Shown here piece by piece: positions 42,354-54,900 of a DNA stretch of 64,000 bases. Source of the stretch: Agelas oroides. Taxonomy: Eukaryota > Porifera > Demospongiae > Agelasida > Agelasidae. The DNA lies in NCBI GenBank assembly GCA_949130485.1, contig OX422184.1, forward strand, positions 5,808,655-5,872,654. The letters run 5' to 3'. Position 1 is the stretch's first letter, and each line of letters opens with the position of its first letter. A model generated the notes under the pieces. That model was not told the origin of the DNA, made no database searches, and saw only the letters and a program-made list of their open reading frames with translations. Both the position numbers and the translations under genes were made by a program.

Positions 42354-45300
42354 TCTCCCTTTCCATGGAAGTAATGTCAGAGATGTGGGTGTACATACTG
42401 GCATAGCTGTGTGGACGTGCAGTTTTCCGTTGTGATCGACTCAGTGTAACTGGGGATGCTGGTCCATGTTCTTGGTTTGTGCTTTCCTCTTGGGTCTGCT
42501 CTTGCTCTTCGTGTCTTTCCTCTTCCTCGTCACTTGATCCACCATCATCTAAGCCTGGTTCAGTCTGATGTTCGCTATGTGTACGTGTGGGTCGGAGGTG
42601 TCAACGGTTTCTACGGTAAGTCTGGCCATCTGGAGTGGTGATCAGGTATGATCTGGGAAATTTGGTATTGGCCAAGATCGTGGCTGGCAGCCACAAGCGA
42701 CCTTTTTGAAAGCTCACTGTGTCTCCTTTTTTTAGTGGCATGAGTGGCTGAGAGTGCTGGTCGTAGTGATACTTTTGGTCGGCCCATTGTTTGGTAAGCT
42801 CTGACTGTACTTGCGACAGAGGAATATTTTTTGGAAGGAGAAGTTTGTGTGCGGTAGGTAGCAGGGTTCGGGTGCGTCTTCCCATTAACCTTTGTGCAGG
42901 GGATCCTAGCAGGCTGTTTGTTGGTGTGTTGCGAAACTCAAGCAAGGCGAGTTGGAAGTCACATTTTCCAGCTTGGAATTTGCGGAGGAGGTTCTTGACA
43001 GTTTGAACAGCTTTTTTAACTTTCCTGTTTGATTGGGGGTAGTGTGGGCTGCTAGGCTGGTGATCAAACTGGTACTGTATCGAGAACTGGTCGAATTGGT
43101 GGCTGGAGAACTGAGGGCCATTGTCTGATACGAGTATATTTGGTATTCCATGTCTTGCGAATTGGGACTTGCAAATTTCGATCACGTGTTCGCAAGTGGT
43201 TTGCTTTAGTCTGTCTGCTTCGATGAAGTTGGAGTAGTAATCCACCATGATGAGATAGTGCTGCCCCTCGAACTCACACAGGTCTATTCCAACTTTCTCC
43301 CATGGCCTTTCCGGTTCGGAATGAGGTAGAAGGGGCTCCCTAGGATTGTTCCGCTTGTAGGTGGAGCAACGGCATCCTTTTCAAAGGAAGTAGAGTCATC
43401 ATACCTGCCTCCATGCACACAACCATGCTGAAACTCGTACACGCTTCACACCTCGGAGTTGACAGATGCAAACGACGAGCACGAGATATTATCTTCTGGC
43501 CCGGAATCAATGCAGAGATCGAAGACCTCATCAATAATTGCACTACTGTGGTGGTAAGTGACCTCATCACGGTAGTTCCAAAAGGGATGAGCTCCAATTG
43601 GAACATTCGATTTCTTTGCTGGCCATCCATTCTGGACAGTGTGCACGAGATCGGTGAGTGCCGGATCTGCCTTTGTGCTCTGTTTGAATTCTTCCAGTTT
43701 GGCTTCGGTGATGGGTAGGGTATGGAGGATGTTGAAGTCATACTCTTGGTACTCTAATTCATCTGCCAGGTCCGGGAGTGGTGATCTGGAGAGAGTGTCA
43801 GCGACAAGTAACTCCTTGCCGGGTTTATATGAGACCTGTATGGCGTATCTTTGAACAGACATGATCATTCGTTGGAGACGGGCGGGTGCAGCATGTATGG
43901 GTTTGCATAGGATAGACTCGAGAGGTTTGTGGTCTGTCTCGACGGAAACGTGAGGTAATGTAGTCGTGAAATTTGTGGCATACGAATACGATGGCAAGCA
44001 TTTCTTTTTCTATTTGTGCATAATTCTGCTGTGCTGGTGTGAGAGACTTGGAGGCGTATGCTATGGGGTTGGAGTAGGACTGCGCCCATGCCCTTTGAGC
44101 TGGCATCAACAGAGATTTTGGTTGGTTTCAATGGGTCAAAGTACTTGAGAGTTGGGTGGTTTGTCGCCATGTCCTTCAGTTGGTTGAGGGCTTGCATTTG
44201 CTGTGTGTCCCAATGCCATTCAGTGTTCTTCTCAAGAAGGACCCTGAGGGGAGCTGAGATTTCGGAATAGTTGGGGATAAACTTTGAGAGGTAAGTTGCC
44301 ATACCTAGGAATCTTTGGAGCTCCTCCTTGTTTGTGGGGCTTCTCATGTCTCTGATGGCTTGGACCTTTTTTGGGTCAGGTTTGATTCCTTGCTCACTGA
44401 GGGTGTGGCCAATATAACTGATTTCCTTCCGTTTGAGCTGGCTTTTATCCTTGTTCAGTTTGAGGTTTCGTGATTGGGCATGTTGGAGGACTTTCTCTAG
44501 TCTGGTGTCATGTTCTTCCTCACTGGCTCCCCATACGAGTATGTCGTCTACGACAACTTCGACTCCTTCGATGTCCTCGAATATCTCAGACATAATGTTT
44601 TGGAAGATGTCTTGTGCTGAGCAGATGCCGAAGGGTAGTCTTTTGAACATATATCAACCAAATGGTGTGTTGAATGTGCATAGTTTGCAGCTTTCATGGT
44701 CTAGTTTGACCTGCCAGAATCCGGAACTGGCATCGAGAACTGAGAAGTATTTGGCGTTGGGCATTCAAGCCACTATCTCTTCAACTGTTCTCATGGGGTA
44801 GTACTCACGTTTGATGGCTCTGTTTAGGTCACGGGGGTTGATGCAGATGCGGAGTTGCCCATTCTTCTTTATTATGGTCACCATGGAGTTGACCCAGTCA
44901 GTGGGTTCATACACTCGTTCAATCACATCCAAGCATTCCATGCGTTCTAGCTCCTTCTTCACTTTTGACTGTATTGTTACTGGGACTTTTCGCGGTGGGT
45001 GGATTACAGGTTTGCAGTTCAGGTCCAGTTCAATGTCGTGTGTAACTTCGGTGATGCAACCAAGGCCGTGGAAGGTGTCGGCGTGTTGGTTCAGTGTGTC
45101 ATTTGTTAGCACTTCTATGCGTTTTATCAGCTGCATCTCTACGCAGGTGTTGAGGCCGAGTATGTCAGACACGTTAATGACCTCGAATTCAACTGGCCAG
45201 TACTTGCCTTGTATTCGCACAGCAGGGTGGTCCTGCCAATGGAGTTGAGTCTGTGTCCTCCGAATGCGACGAGTCTGGATTTGGAGCTGTGTAGTGGTTG

Positions 45301-45421
45301 TTGGCTCAGTTGGTGGTAGGTTTTTGATGACATCCTGTGCAAAATTTTGTGCGTAATAGCGCAGATTTCCGCGAATTTTCGTGGGATCACGTACTTGGAG
45401 GCGCACGCTTCTATTGTGCAA
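42349..45421 (-). pseudogene. Ty3/Gypsy pol with internal inversion
   Basis: Reads minus strand: end of protease (FEVINVSDILGLNT), RT (VNSMVTIIKKNGQLRICINP, KRLPFGICSAQDIFQ, VVVDDILVWG), RNase H (ISVDASSKGMGAVLLQ, YAQIEKEMLAIVF, VSVETDHKPLES), integrase core (IMVDYYSNFIEADRL, LVSDNGPQFSSHQFD) and a tail DGQTYRRNR, TGA, then a Glu/Gln-rich end to 42349. Stops at the TPFG and VEEIVA blocks, and frameshifts in RNase H, make it inactive. The zinc-binding H2C2 part of the integrase lies reversed at 43371-43553. Gag and 5' LTR are missing. Confidence 0.85.
43371..43553 (+). other. Inverted integrase zinc-finger segment (~183 bp)
   Basis: On the plus strand: KGSRVIIPASM, MLKLVHASHLGVDRCKRRAR, WPGINAEIEDLINNC. 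The minus-strand pol stops homology at ...RDEVTYHH on one side and resumes at CSTYKRNNPREPLL on the other. Flipping this segment restores both joins within about two bases. Confidence 0.85.
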
Positions 45422-45917
45422 AAGCGCGTTGTTTCGTTTTATTTCGTAGAGTACACGTAGTATTGTGTAGAAATGCGTAAAATACCCTAGTCGAAAGTTG
45501 AATTATAAGTTTTCAAGCATACAGATTTTACTAGGAACAAGCTGCATACATGCAGTATACAGAGTAATTAAAAGGCAAGACGTGAGAATAAGCGCGTAAT
45601 GTTTATGAGGCTTCTTAAGGCAATCGCCCTATGTCCAAGATTGTCATTACCAGACCCAAGATTCCATGCCGAGTGTCTGGGTACCACGCTAAACCTTGAA
45701 TACACTGTTAGTTTATGCAGACCCTCACAAGCTCATGCAGACCCTCCACGCTGATTGCCTGGGTGCACCGCTAAACCTTGAATAGTTCATGCAGTGGGTG
45801 GGACTGGCAACATTCAGAGTGGCTAAGCCACACCCATGTATTAAGGTCACTTGGTTCAAACAGGTCACTTTGCTTCAAACAGGTCACTTGAAAAATGCAA
45901 AACAACAAAATCCACTG
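45422..45917. other. Spacer between Gypsy relic and BEN gene
   Basis: Contains a loose repeat of CAGACCCTC...GTGTCTGGGT (45650-45790). No gene. Confidence 0.35.
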
Positions 45918-48900
45918 TCAACGGAATTGCCGAGCTTTGACGTTGATCTTGTCTTGCCTAATCTCCTTCCATCTTGCTGCCTCCTCCTTGCTGTACAGTC
46001 CCTGGGACAGAGGGAAGCGGTGAAATACATGCACTGCAAGAGAAAATACAAAAAAGGTCAGATTTGTGCAGTAAGCAGTAGATGATTATACTTAGAGAGC
46101 AGCAAGCTAAATACACGTCAAAAGGGGTTTGGTGAGTATAGGCTACAGTAGATCTTACCTCGAATCGCATGCAGCCTGATGGGATCAAGCCTAATAATCC
46201 CTGCCTTTCGAGGCTTTGTAGCACAACCATTTGCTAGTTCCGTATTAGAAAACAGCAACACAGTCAGTGCCTGAGCAAGCTTGCCAGCACTGTCTTCAAT
46301 ATCTGCGGCAGCCAACTGTGCCTGAGTTATATTGGGCAAAAAGACTCCCAACTTGTCATGGTTTTTCACACCAAACCAGCACCCTACACAAGAGAACATA
46401 TTTATACTTGTAAATTTCGTGCTGTTCACTAACTACATGCTCCCTAAACCCTGTTCCCTGCCTTCCCCTTCTCCCAATGTTAGTCACTTTCAGCATGCAA
46501 AACAGAGGGGGAAAAATTGGTGGAGGAGGACAACCTCAGAGTATCACATTACTGTTAGGACATTGATTGCATTCCTGAACCAATTATACGCATATCGCAA
46601 CTTTCAAGCTTGATATTTTGCGCACATGATCTTGCATGTCCTACCCCCACCCAGGCCTGGTGAAGAACCGGAAGAGTCTTTGCACATGATCCCTCCTTCT
46701 AGGCATAGCCAAGGTATGCAGGAGGCCAATTCTTGTGCTCCATACTAGGCACCAAGATGGGACAAGTGCCAACTAAGAGCTGTGTCAAATATATTAAAAA
46801 CTAGATGGTAGAGCTCTGAAGCGTTGCCAAGCAATGCAATGTGTGTTATCCAAGTTCATTGGGAATTGTAATGCTTGTATCACAGCAACCCTGATATCAA
46901 ATTGTGCCACAGATCACACGCGCAAGAGTCACTAGGCCTTCTCCTTCTGCTTTTGCATAGTGCAAGCGATCCAAACTGGAGACAGGGAAGGTTTGGGAAT
47001 GAAGCTAGTCCAGCAAACACAAGATAAAACAAAATTCAAACGATATTATAGCTTATGTACCTGCTTTCTCCTCACTCTTTTCCTCACTCTTCTGCTCATT
47101 CTGCACAACCTGCACATTGTGCACCGAACTATGTAGGTGTGTCTGAGTAGAGAACGTATATGCTATTACTATAGTTTTGTTCCCAGGCCTGTCCCGTTTC
47201 TACCTTCTTAAGAATGTTGCTCCTATCTCAGTGGTCTTTCCTATGTAATAGGTTATATACCGTACTCACTCGACACTACGGCCCCCCGTTTTTGCTGATT
47301 AGATTTAGCTACACGTATGGGGGGGGGGCTTATAATTGAATATGGTAATTAGTCTCATTTATACGCCCCCTTTCTCGCCGTGGAGCGCGCAAGGAAAACA
47401 GCAATGGCAGAATTGTCCATCACCGTCTCATGCAGCTTGCGATGAAGCTCGTAGTGGCTCGGTTCTGCAGGGCAAAGGATCATGAAATTATCAATGAAGG
47501 TGCAGAGTGTGTGCAGTCAGAAAATGCGATGCAGTTTTTGCACCACCACGAGCCTGCCGCCACGTAGCAAATCGCTTAGTTGGTGTATCGCTGGCCAGTA
47601 GGTAGCTGGCCAGTAGGTAGCTAGACCCTATACAGGGTGGTACGGTGAGTTGTAACTTTCCTCTCGTTCGTCGGAGTTGCGGAGTTGTTCCGTTCTTATT
47701 AAATTTTCCATGCATGACCAAGGGGGGCGTAAATTGGAGATAAATATACCTCCGCAGCAAATTTATGCAAATAGTAAGGGAGGCTTATAATTGAAGGGGA
47801 CATAATGTCGAGTGAGTACAGAGGTAATAGTTATATCTCCCTGCCTTGTGGGGGTGGTCTTGCTGAGGTAACAGATTATATCCCTCCCTGGAGGTGGTCT
47901 TGCACTTTAGCCAACACCTATGTGTAAATGACTACCCACCAAAGAGGGCTATAACTACATATATTGCAGCCAAGCAAATATAGACTATACCTTCCTGGGA
48001 GGCTTCTTCAACACTTGCTCCTTTATCAAGGACACCTCCTCTCGGATTTCTGCTTGAAAAGCTAGCATGTCCGTTTTCAGATTGCGAAGAGAGGTTTGTA
48101 GAAGTCGAGCAAGGTATCCTCCATCCTGTACAAAGAAAGGGTAATTGTAGTCTGTTAGTAGACTTGCAGCTATAGATGCCTAACTATAGCTGGAATAAAA
48201 TGAAATTGGGTCAAAGCTATACATCAAGCAAGGCAATGTACCTCTGTGCCTGAGCACAATGTTGAAACCGATGAAGGAGTTGGGCTTTTCTCATAAACAT
48301 AGCTGTTGCCATAAGTACGAGGCCAAGAAAAGGGAGGTGAAGGGCTGCAGCTGAAGGAGCTGCTGCATGAAAACATCTCATCAGACTCAAGCTGCTTGCT
48401 GAATCCACCGGAATTAAATTGTTGTGGATCTGAATAGGAACGACAAACTAGTGGTGTGTGAAGTGATTCGAAGTTCATGTACTCTGCACTAGACAGTGGC
48501 TGTTTCTTGTTATCTGTAGTCAGTGTGGTGGAAATTGGTGAAGGAGAGCAGGAAAGTGACCTGGTCGAGGTTGAAGATGGGTCGGAAACTGGGCTTTTTG
48601 AGGTGTGATCTGCTGAGTAGTTATGATCTGCTATATCTAAGAGGTTCTGGCTGATTTCCACATTTGTTGCTTGTCTTGCCTTTTCTTTGTCCTTCTTTGC
48701 ACACAATACCTCCTTATGGGCATCCTAAATGTAAACATGAATAAAATAGTTGTACCAAGTAGCTTCTGCTATATTTACATACCATACAGTGTAGCCTCGT
48801 CCCCGGCATGCGCAAAAAACGGAGAAGCGCCTGGTACACACTGTTTGCGCATGCGTTTAAATCTCCCCAAGATGTGGGAACTCCGGGAAATTTTCTGATT

Positions 48901-51900
48901 CTTCCGTGTCATGTGACGTCAGAGTTTGGACTCGATATAGTAAACTTGTCAGAATAATATAAATGGCGTGTGATGAAAGTTTGGATTTTCAGCAAACGAT
49001 TTCTCATGCACTTCTGGAGCGACTTCCGACCCTAAGTATGGACTTTCAACTCTCCGCTTGCACTTCGCACACATGAGATTCAGTAAGCCGTTGTCATCGT
49101 TCAACGTTATATCCAACAGAGCGCTTGTCCTTGATACTAGTCTTTCCTGGCTAGCTTTTTTTACCAAACAATGCTACTCTATGGTGGCTATAAGCCACAG
49201 AGGATCCACAAAGGCGGCAAACTGATGCTATTTTCGCTAACTGGGCCACGTTGGTACTTAAATTTCGTCAGAGCAAACGCCCCTGAACAGTGTAAACGTC
49301 ATAAACGTGAGCAACGCCATTTTAATTAACCGGAAGCGCATCAGTGTGTACCAGGCGCTCTCTCCGCGCCGGGTACCAGGCTACGCTACGTACAGTGCTA
49401 AATTTTCAAGGGTCGAAATTTTTTGCGAATAGCAGTTTTTGAACATTTTGTTGGAATAATCTCACGAATTCGCTGTCTAAACCACGCTCATGCTGCAAAC
49501 ATAATGTACTATGGGTGTGGCATACACAAGCCTAGTTCTATCCAGAGGAGGTCGAACATTGCATGCTCCCATACATAAGGGATCAAATCTTGGAGCTGGT
49601 TAACGAAAGCTTGCTGGTAGCTGTGTTATAACATACAGAAGCTGATCCCAGCCTGATCCCTGAGCAAAACTCAACAGAATAGCAGAAATACCAGTTTAGT
49701 GTGCTAATTGGCTCAGGAATGTAATTAAGTTTACATTCCTGAGCCAATTAAGCCAGTGTTTTCTGCTATGCTGTTGAATTTTGTTTGGGGATCAGGCTAG
49801 GATCAGCTTCTGTATGTTATACTAAAACTACCAGCAAGCTTTGGTTGACCAGCTCCAAGATTTGATTTTTTATGTCCTGAGTTCTATCTAATACGCACTG
49901 TCACGCCGTCGTCCGCTTGAGTTCGAAGCTGTCAACAAGGCAGTGCCTACTTCGAAGCTATCTCTTTGGAGAGTGCTCCTTGCGGATTTGGCAGAATAGT
50001 CCCGGGCATGTTGTCCATTGAATCTCTTGCAGTCAGAGCATGAAAACTCTGGTTCACGTGTCAAAAATTTTCAATAATTTCGCAAACGGTTGAAAATTCG
50101 TAAAATTCGCAAAATTAAAGACCCGCGAAGTTTAGCGCTATATGGTAGTACAGTGATACCTGCAGAGCAGGCTACTTCCTAGTCTATCAAGCTAGACCCT
50201 CTCTCACCCAGAAAAGAGAGGGTCTAGCAGATGTTATTAGCATGCATGAGATGCTAACCAATCGGATCCTACTGTTCCATTTTGAGACAGTAGCAACACC
50301 TTGGCTTCAGTATGTGAGACCAATACTGGTACAGTTTTAAGGTTGCAGATTAAACAAGCTGTGAACTATGAAATCTAATAACATCTGCTAGAACATCTCT
50401 CACATTTCTGGAGAGTGAGAGATGGTCTAGCTTGATGGAGTAGGTACTTCCTAGAGTGGCCAGTTTTGCATAATTGGGATATTCCGTACCCTAGAACAAT
50501 CACTGAACAAAAATGGAAAGTAATTTTTTTATTGACCGCTACTGCACATCATCTAATAGCTTAGTAGTGAAAATCAGCATATAGCACACTGTATGATTGC
50601 ACACTTCCATTAACGAAGTGCAATCATTCAAATAACTGCACACCTGAGCTTCAGTTGTTGTCTTCTTCTTTTTAGCTAGGCTAGCCTTGGAAACCTTTTT
50701 ATCTAAGTGAAGGAGCATGTACAAAGACAAATCATGTAAATATCACAGACTTCGTTTAGATTAGCACTCACAAGTTTGCAAAACAATATAATGTACAAGA
50801 AATCTAATGTCCATCTTGACAATAGAACACAACTTCAATTAGTACAAACTACACACATGTAGTTGCCATGAGAAATGTGTAGCTAAGTCATGTTATTGCT
50901 TGGCACTGTGCATGAAGCAACTTAGCATTACCTGCATCACACTTCCTTTTTCTATTTTTGCTTGCATCTGCATACCAAAAAGTGATCACATAACATACAG
51001 TGTGGCCTTTCACATAAATTACACCCTTGCTCTCTGGCAAGTTTCACTACTAATAAGAAATAAAGCCAATATTCACATAGTTTGATTATCTGTAGCCATA
51101 TATGTAAACTGCTAGTAGCTGGTTACTTAGGCAACACATTGAATTTAAGACTTGTTTATGTACAGTGGTGTTGGCTAGCTTACATATACACTCTTTCACA
51201 GACCCTCAGCATGACCCCGAGAGTAAGAGGGGAAGGAGGGTCTGGTGAATATAGTACATCATCACACCATAGGCTAGCATTTTCAGCAGCAGTCAAGCTA
51301 AGCCTTTGAAAAAGTGCTCACCAAGCTTCAGGAAATTGCAAATATGTGTGATAAGTAGATCTGTAAAAGGTGTGATGAGTGAAGTTAAGTACTTGTGGTC
51401 AGGAAGCCCAGTACATACATCAATGAACCAAATTCCTTGTGCTCAAAAAATTTGGACTAAAGTCACAGACCTTGCAAATCTTGAATCCTGCACCTGTTAC
51501 GAAGACGGGACAAGCACTAAGCAGACAGTCTAGGGCCACACCAAGCGTTTGAAACATTCTAGCCATCTACTTGGTATCTTTCTCTGGTGTCGCTGACCCT
51601 TCGTTATCTATGGCTCACCACGAATAGGAAGGAAGGGAAAGGTATCGATCGTGTTCTGTACTCTCCGCAAATATGAAACAAGCATCACCAAGAGAGTGTC
51701 TGCTGGCATGGCAACAAGCTAGGACATCTGTTGGCTCAGCCATGAGATTTATTACCTGTTACAGAGTGCTAGACCAGAATCTGTTCATGAAAACAAACTG
51801 TTCAAATTAATGCCAATTTCTGGCCACGTGTCAAGCACCCACGTCTGTATTGTGCCAACTACTTCCAGTTCCATTCCGCTCTGTATTGGGGTTTATACCT

Positions 51901-54900
51901 TCCCCGTACTAAGGGGCTAGTCTTGTACACAGACCCAACCCTCTCATGAGGAGAAACGGTGAATAAGGTCAAATTTTCTTGGGCTAGGTAAGGTTTTTGC
52001 AACTAGCATAATGAAGCAATGCTCAAAACATTTTGCACCACACGCACTCAAAAAATGTTTGGATGCTGGTAGAGAGGCAAAATTTTACTGCCGTTGGGGA
52101 AGTGCTATGTAATTGTTAATGACCTTGCATTCTCATTGGTCCTTACGAATAGGCCCAAGAAATTTGACTTTGTTCACCAAACCATTTTCTCACCAGGAGG
52201 CGCAAGCAGGCTGCGCACAGGCTGGGGACAAGGCTACTGAGGGGTTGGGGACCAGACTAGGTTGTATACATATTAGTTGTAAATGAAGAGAAAATTGTCT
52301 GGTACCAACATGAGCTTGGAATTTAGTTGTGTGATTACTGCTTGGAGAACACACCTGCCTTATTCTTGCTTGCCCTCTGAGGCTTGCTGTTGTCTGCCTT
52401 ACACTGCACTGCATGGAGATAGACAAAAATGTACTTTTGTAGGTGCAAGAACAACCTCTGGTGGGCACAGGCACAAACTCTGTGTCATGTTGGAACTGCA
52501 CATTAAGTTGATCGGTTCACAACTATATGAAAAGAAAAGCGTCTATTTTCTCACGAACACTCACTCATGCATAAACCCTCACCAGGCTCACAAAATATAG
52601 TTAGTTGGCTGAGTACAGTCTACACGCACACCTCGAAATTTATTCCACCCACGTGACCGTGTGACATCATCAAATCTTGTGTGAATAAGTAATAAGCTCA
52701 ACGCAAGGTTAACTTTCAAGTGCTGTATCTCACAGTTAGCAGTTTGAATCGAAACAATACTTACTCGGCGTGTTGGGGGATCTGTCTATTGTAAGTTTAT
52801 AGTGCTGCTATTTCCGTTGGCTGCTTCATGTGATGATAGGCATTGTGCTTGCTCACAAGATTCAGGTTCTAATATGCGCTATCTTTGGTTTGCGGTACAA
52901 AATAGGGGAAAAATGGAGCTACAAGACAATTTTGCAGCATGAATACATTACAATCAGCAGTATAACATACTCTGGCTAGAAGACAAAAGCTCAAATTCCA
53001 CAGAAGTAGGAAGCGTACAAGTTTGGAAAAAATGGCATCACGGGATCAAACATACAAGCGGTAGAGAACACGCAGCCAACGCTGCCTAGCCATTTATTAT
53101 AGCTTACAAAAGGTCCGATTTTCATACCTATTATACTCTCCGAGATACGAGCGCTTTTGCGAGTGCCCTCGAGGCCGTTTTCAGTGGTAAGTGATTTTCA
53201 ATTGTTGGTACAAATATGGGTGGAACGTCGAAAAACTCCGTAAATTTCTGTACACGTTCTTTATCACTTTGACTGCACACTATTCATATAACTAAGTGCT
53301 ACTAAGCAGTACAAAGCAAGTTATGGCTTAGCAAAATCGTAAAACCATTCAGTAATGTGCCAGGATTTTCCCAGGAATTTCGCGAACTTGTTGCCGCAAA
53401 AATATAGCTGTATTGTATCCTGTTGCATATCATAGTTTAAACAAACTGTACTTTTAGTTGTCTGCTTGTAATTATTTGGGCCGTTTTATGGGAAAAGGGC
53501 CCTTAGGGTGAATTTTATGAATATTCAGTAGCTCTAAATATGTGAAATACGAAATTTTTGACAAAACTGGGATTATTGCAATTTTGAGTTGCCACAATCC
53601 TGAGGTTAAACATACGCATACTCCCATGTCAGAAAGCACTCACTAAGTAGGAAATATCCACATGGCATGTGGAATGCAGCTGTATTTCTGGTAAGTTGCC
53701 TAGCTATGATATAGAACATTTAGTAGTGTCACCACTTAACATGTTTTATACAGCTGCTATGAGCTATAGCTACTACTAGTGATGACATAAGCATTCCAGC
53801 ATGTGAAGATGAAGCACACTTAGCTGCATTCACTGAACAGGATGAGGAATATTCTATGGGTTTGCTTTGGAGGTCCCAGGAACACTTACCGTCATGGCAG
53901 AGGTTCTGATGTGGACATTGGGAGTGAAGATTAATTGGATCTTGGCACTGTAATTGCTAGAGTTGTTTGTAAATGAAGGTGACCAGCCAAATGTTCTTAT
54001 GCCTAATTTTGACAATGCAAGGAAACTAGCGCAAAAAGAGCTTGAAAGTGAATATGTTTGCTCAAACAGTTGTTACAGTCAATTTCCTGAGGATTAAATG
54101 TACTCAATTCAATTACAAATGGCTGAGCTAGGAGAACCAGAACATGGTATGCACACATGTCCACATCCAGCATCAAACATTTGTCAAACTTTAAACTGTT
54201 ATTTCCCAAAGTTGTCTTTTGTACATGAGTCGGTTTTAAGAAATATAACATGGCAATGATAAGTTATTTCAACAAGCATTCTTTGCCAAGGAAGTGTTAA
54301 TTACTAAAGTATAATTTGGTGCATAAACGTGCAAATTTCCAGAAATCACCCCAAAGACCTATTTCCTATCAAATGGCCCATTTATCTTATTTTGGAGGCA
54401 GAATAAACTATAAGAGAAGGCTGAGGTCTGCGTGTAGATTGAGTACATGGTCTGCGCTCACTACATTATTCTCACTAGCTATATGAGGCTTTTAGATGCC
54501 ATGCCTCCCATCGTAGATACTGATTCTGTCCCCAGATCAAATTTTTGGCATACACGACAGTGTCGGGACAAACTGGGGCCTAATAAAAAAAAGGTATTTT
54601 GTTGCACCAATCAGACTGCTGTTCTAGCTGTATCTCATAACTTTGTTGGTACCACAGCTTGTGCTGCTAAGAGATAAGTCTGCAATTAACACCTACAATT
54701 ACTGATCAAGGGGAGATTGACAAGCACCAGTTTTCCTAATGAAAGTGTACACATCCCAGCTTTTGACAGCAAAAGGGTAGTCTCGTGCCCAGACCAAACG
54801 ATCTCACGAGCAAAGGGTCTGGTGTCACAAGCCTGAATCCTTGGGCTTGTGGAAGTGTTGAAACCTTGTAATTGCAGTGTAGAATTGCAAATTGCTCCGT

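Noticed and set aside
47425-47560. Plus frame KLVVARFCRAKDHEIINEG as a transposase
   Set aside because: Too short, bounded by stops, and no family match; kept only as a possible remnant in the MITE.
51900-52260. Full MITE with TAGTCTTG/CAAGGCTA ends
   Set aside because: The end similarity is short and no target duplication was found, so I did not give it its own entry.
53750-54000. Possible gene around CEDEAHLAAFTEQDEEY
   Set aside because: Several stops within 200 bp, no splice signals in phase, no domain.
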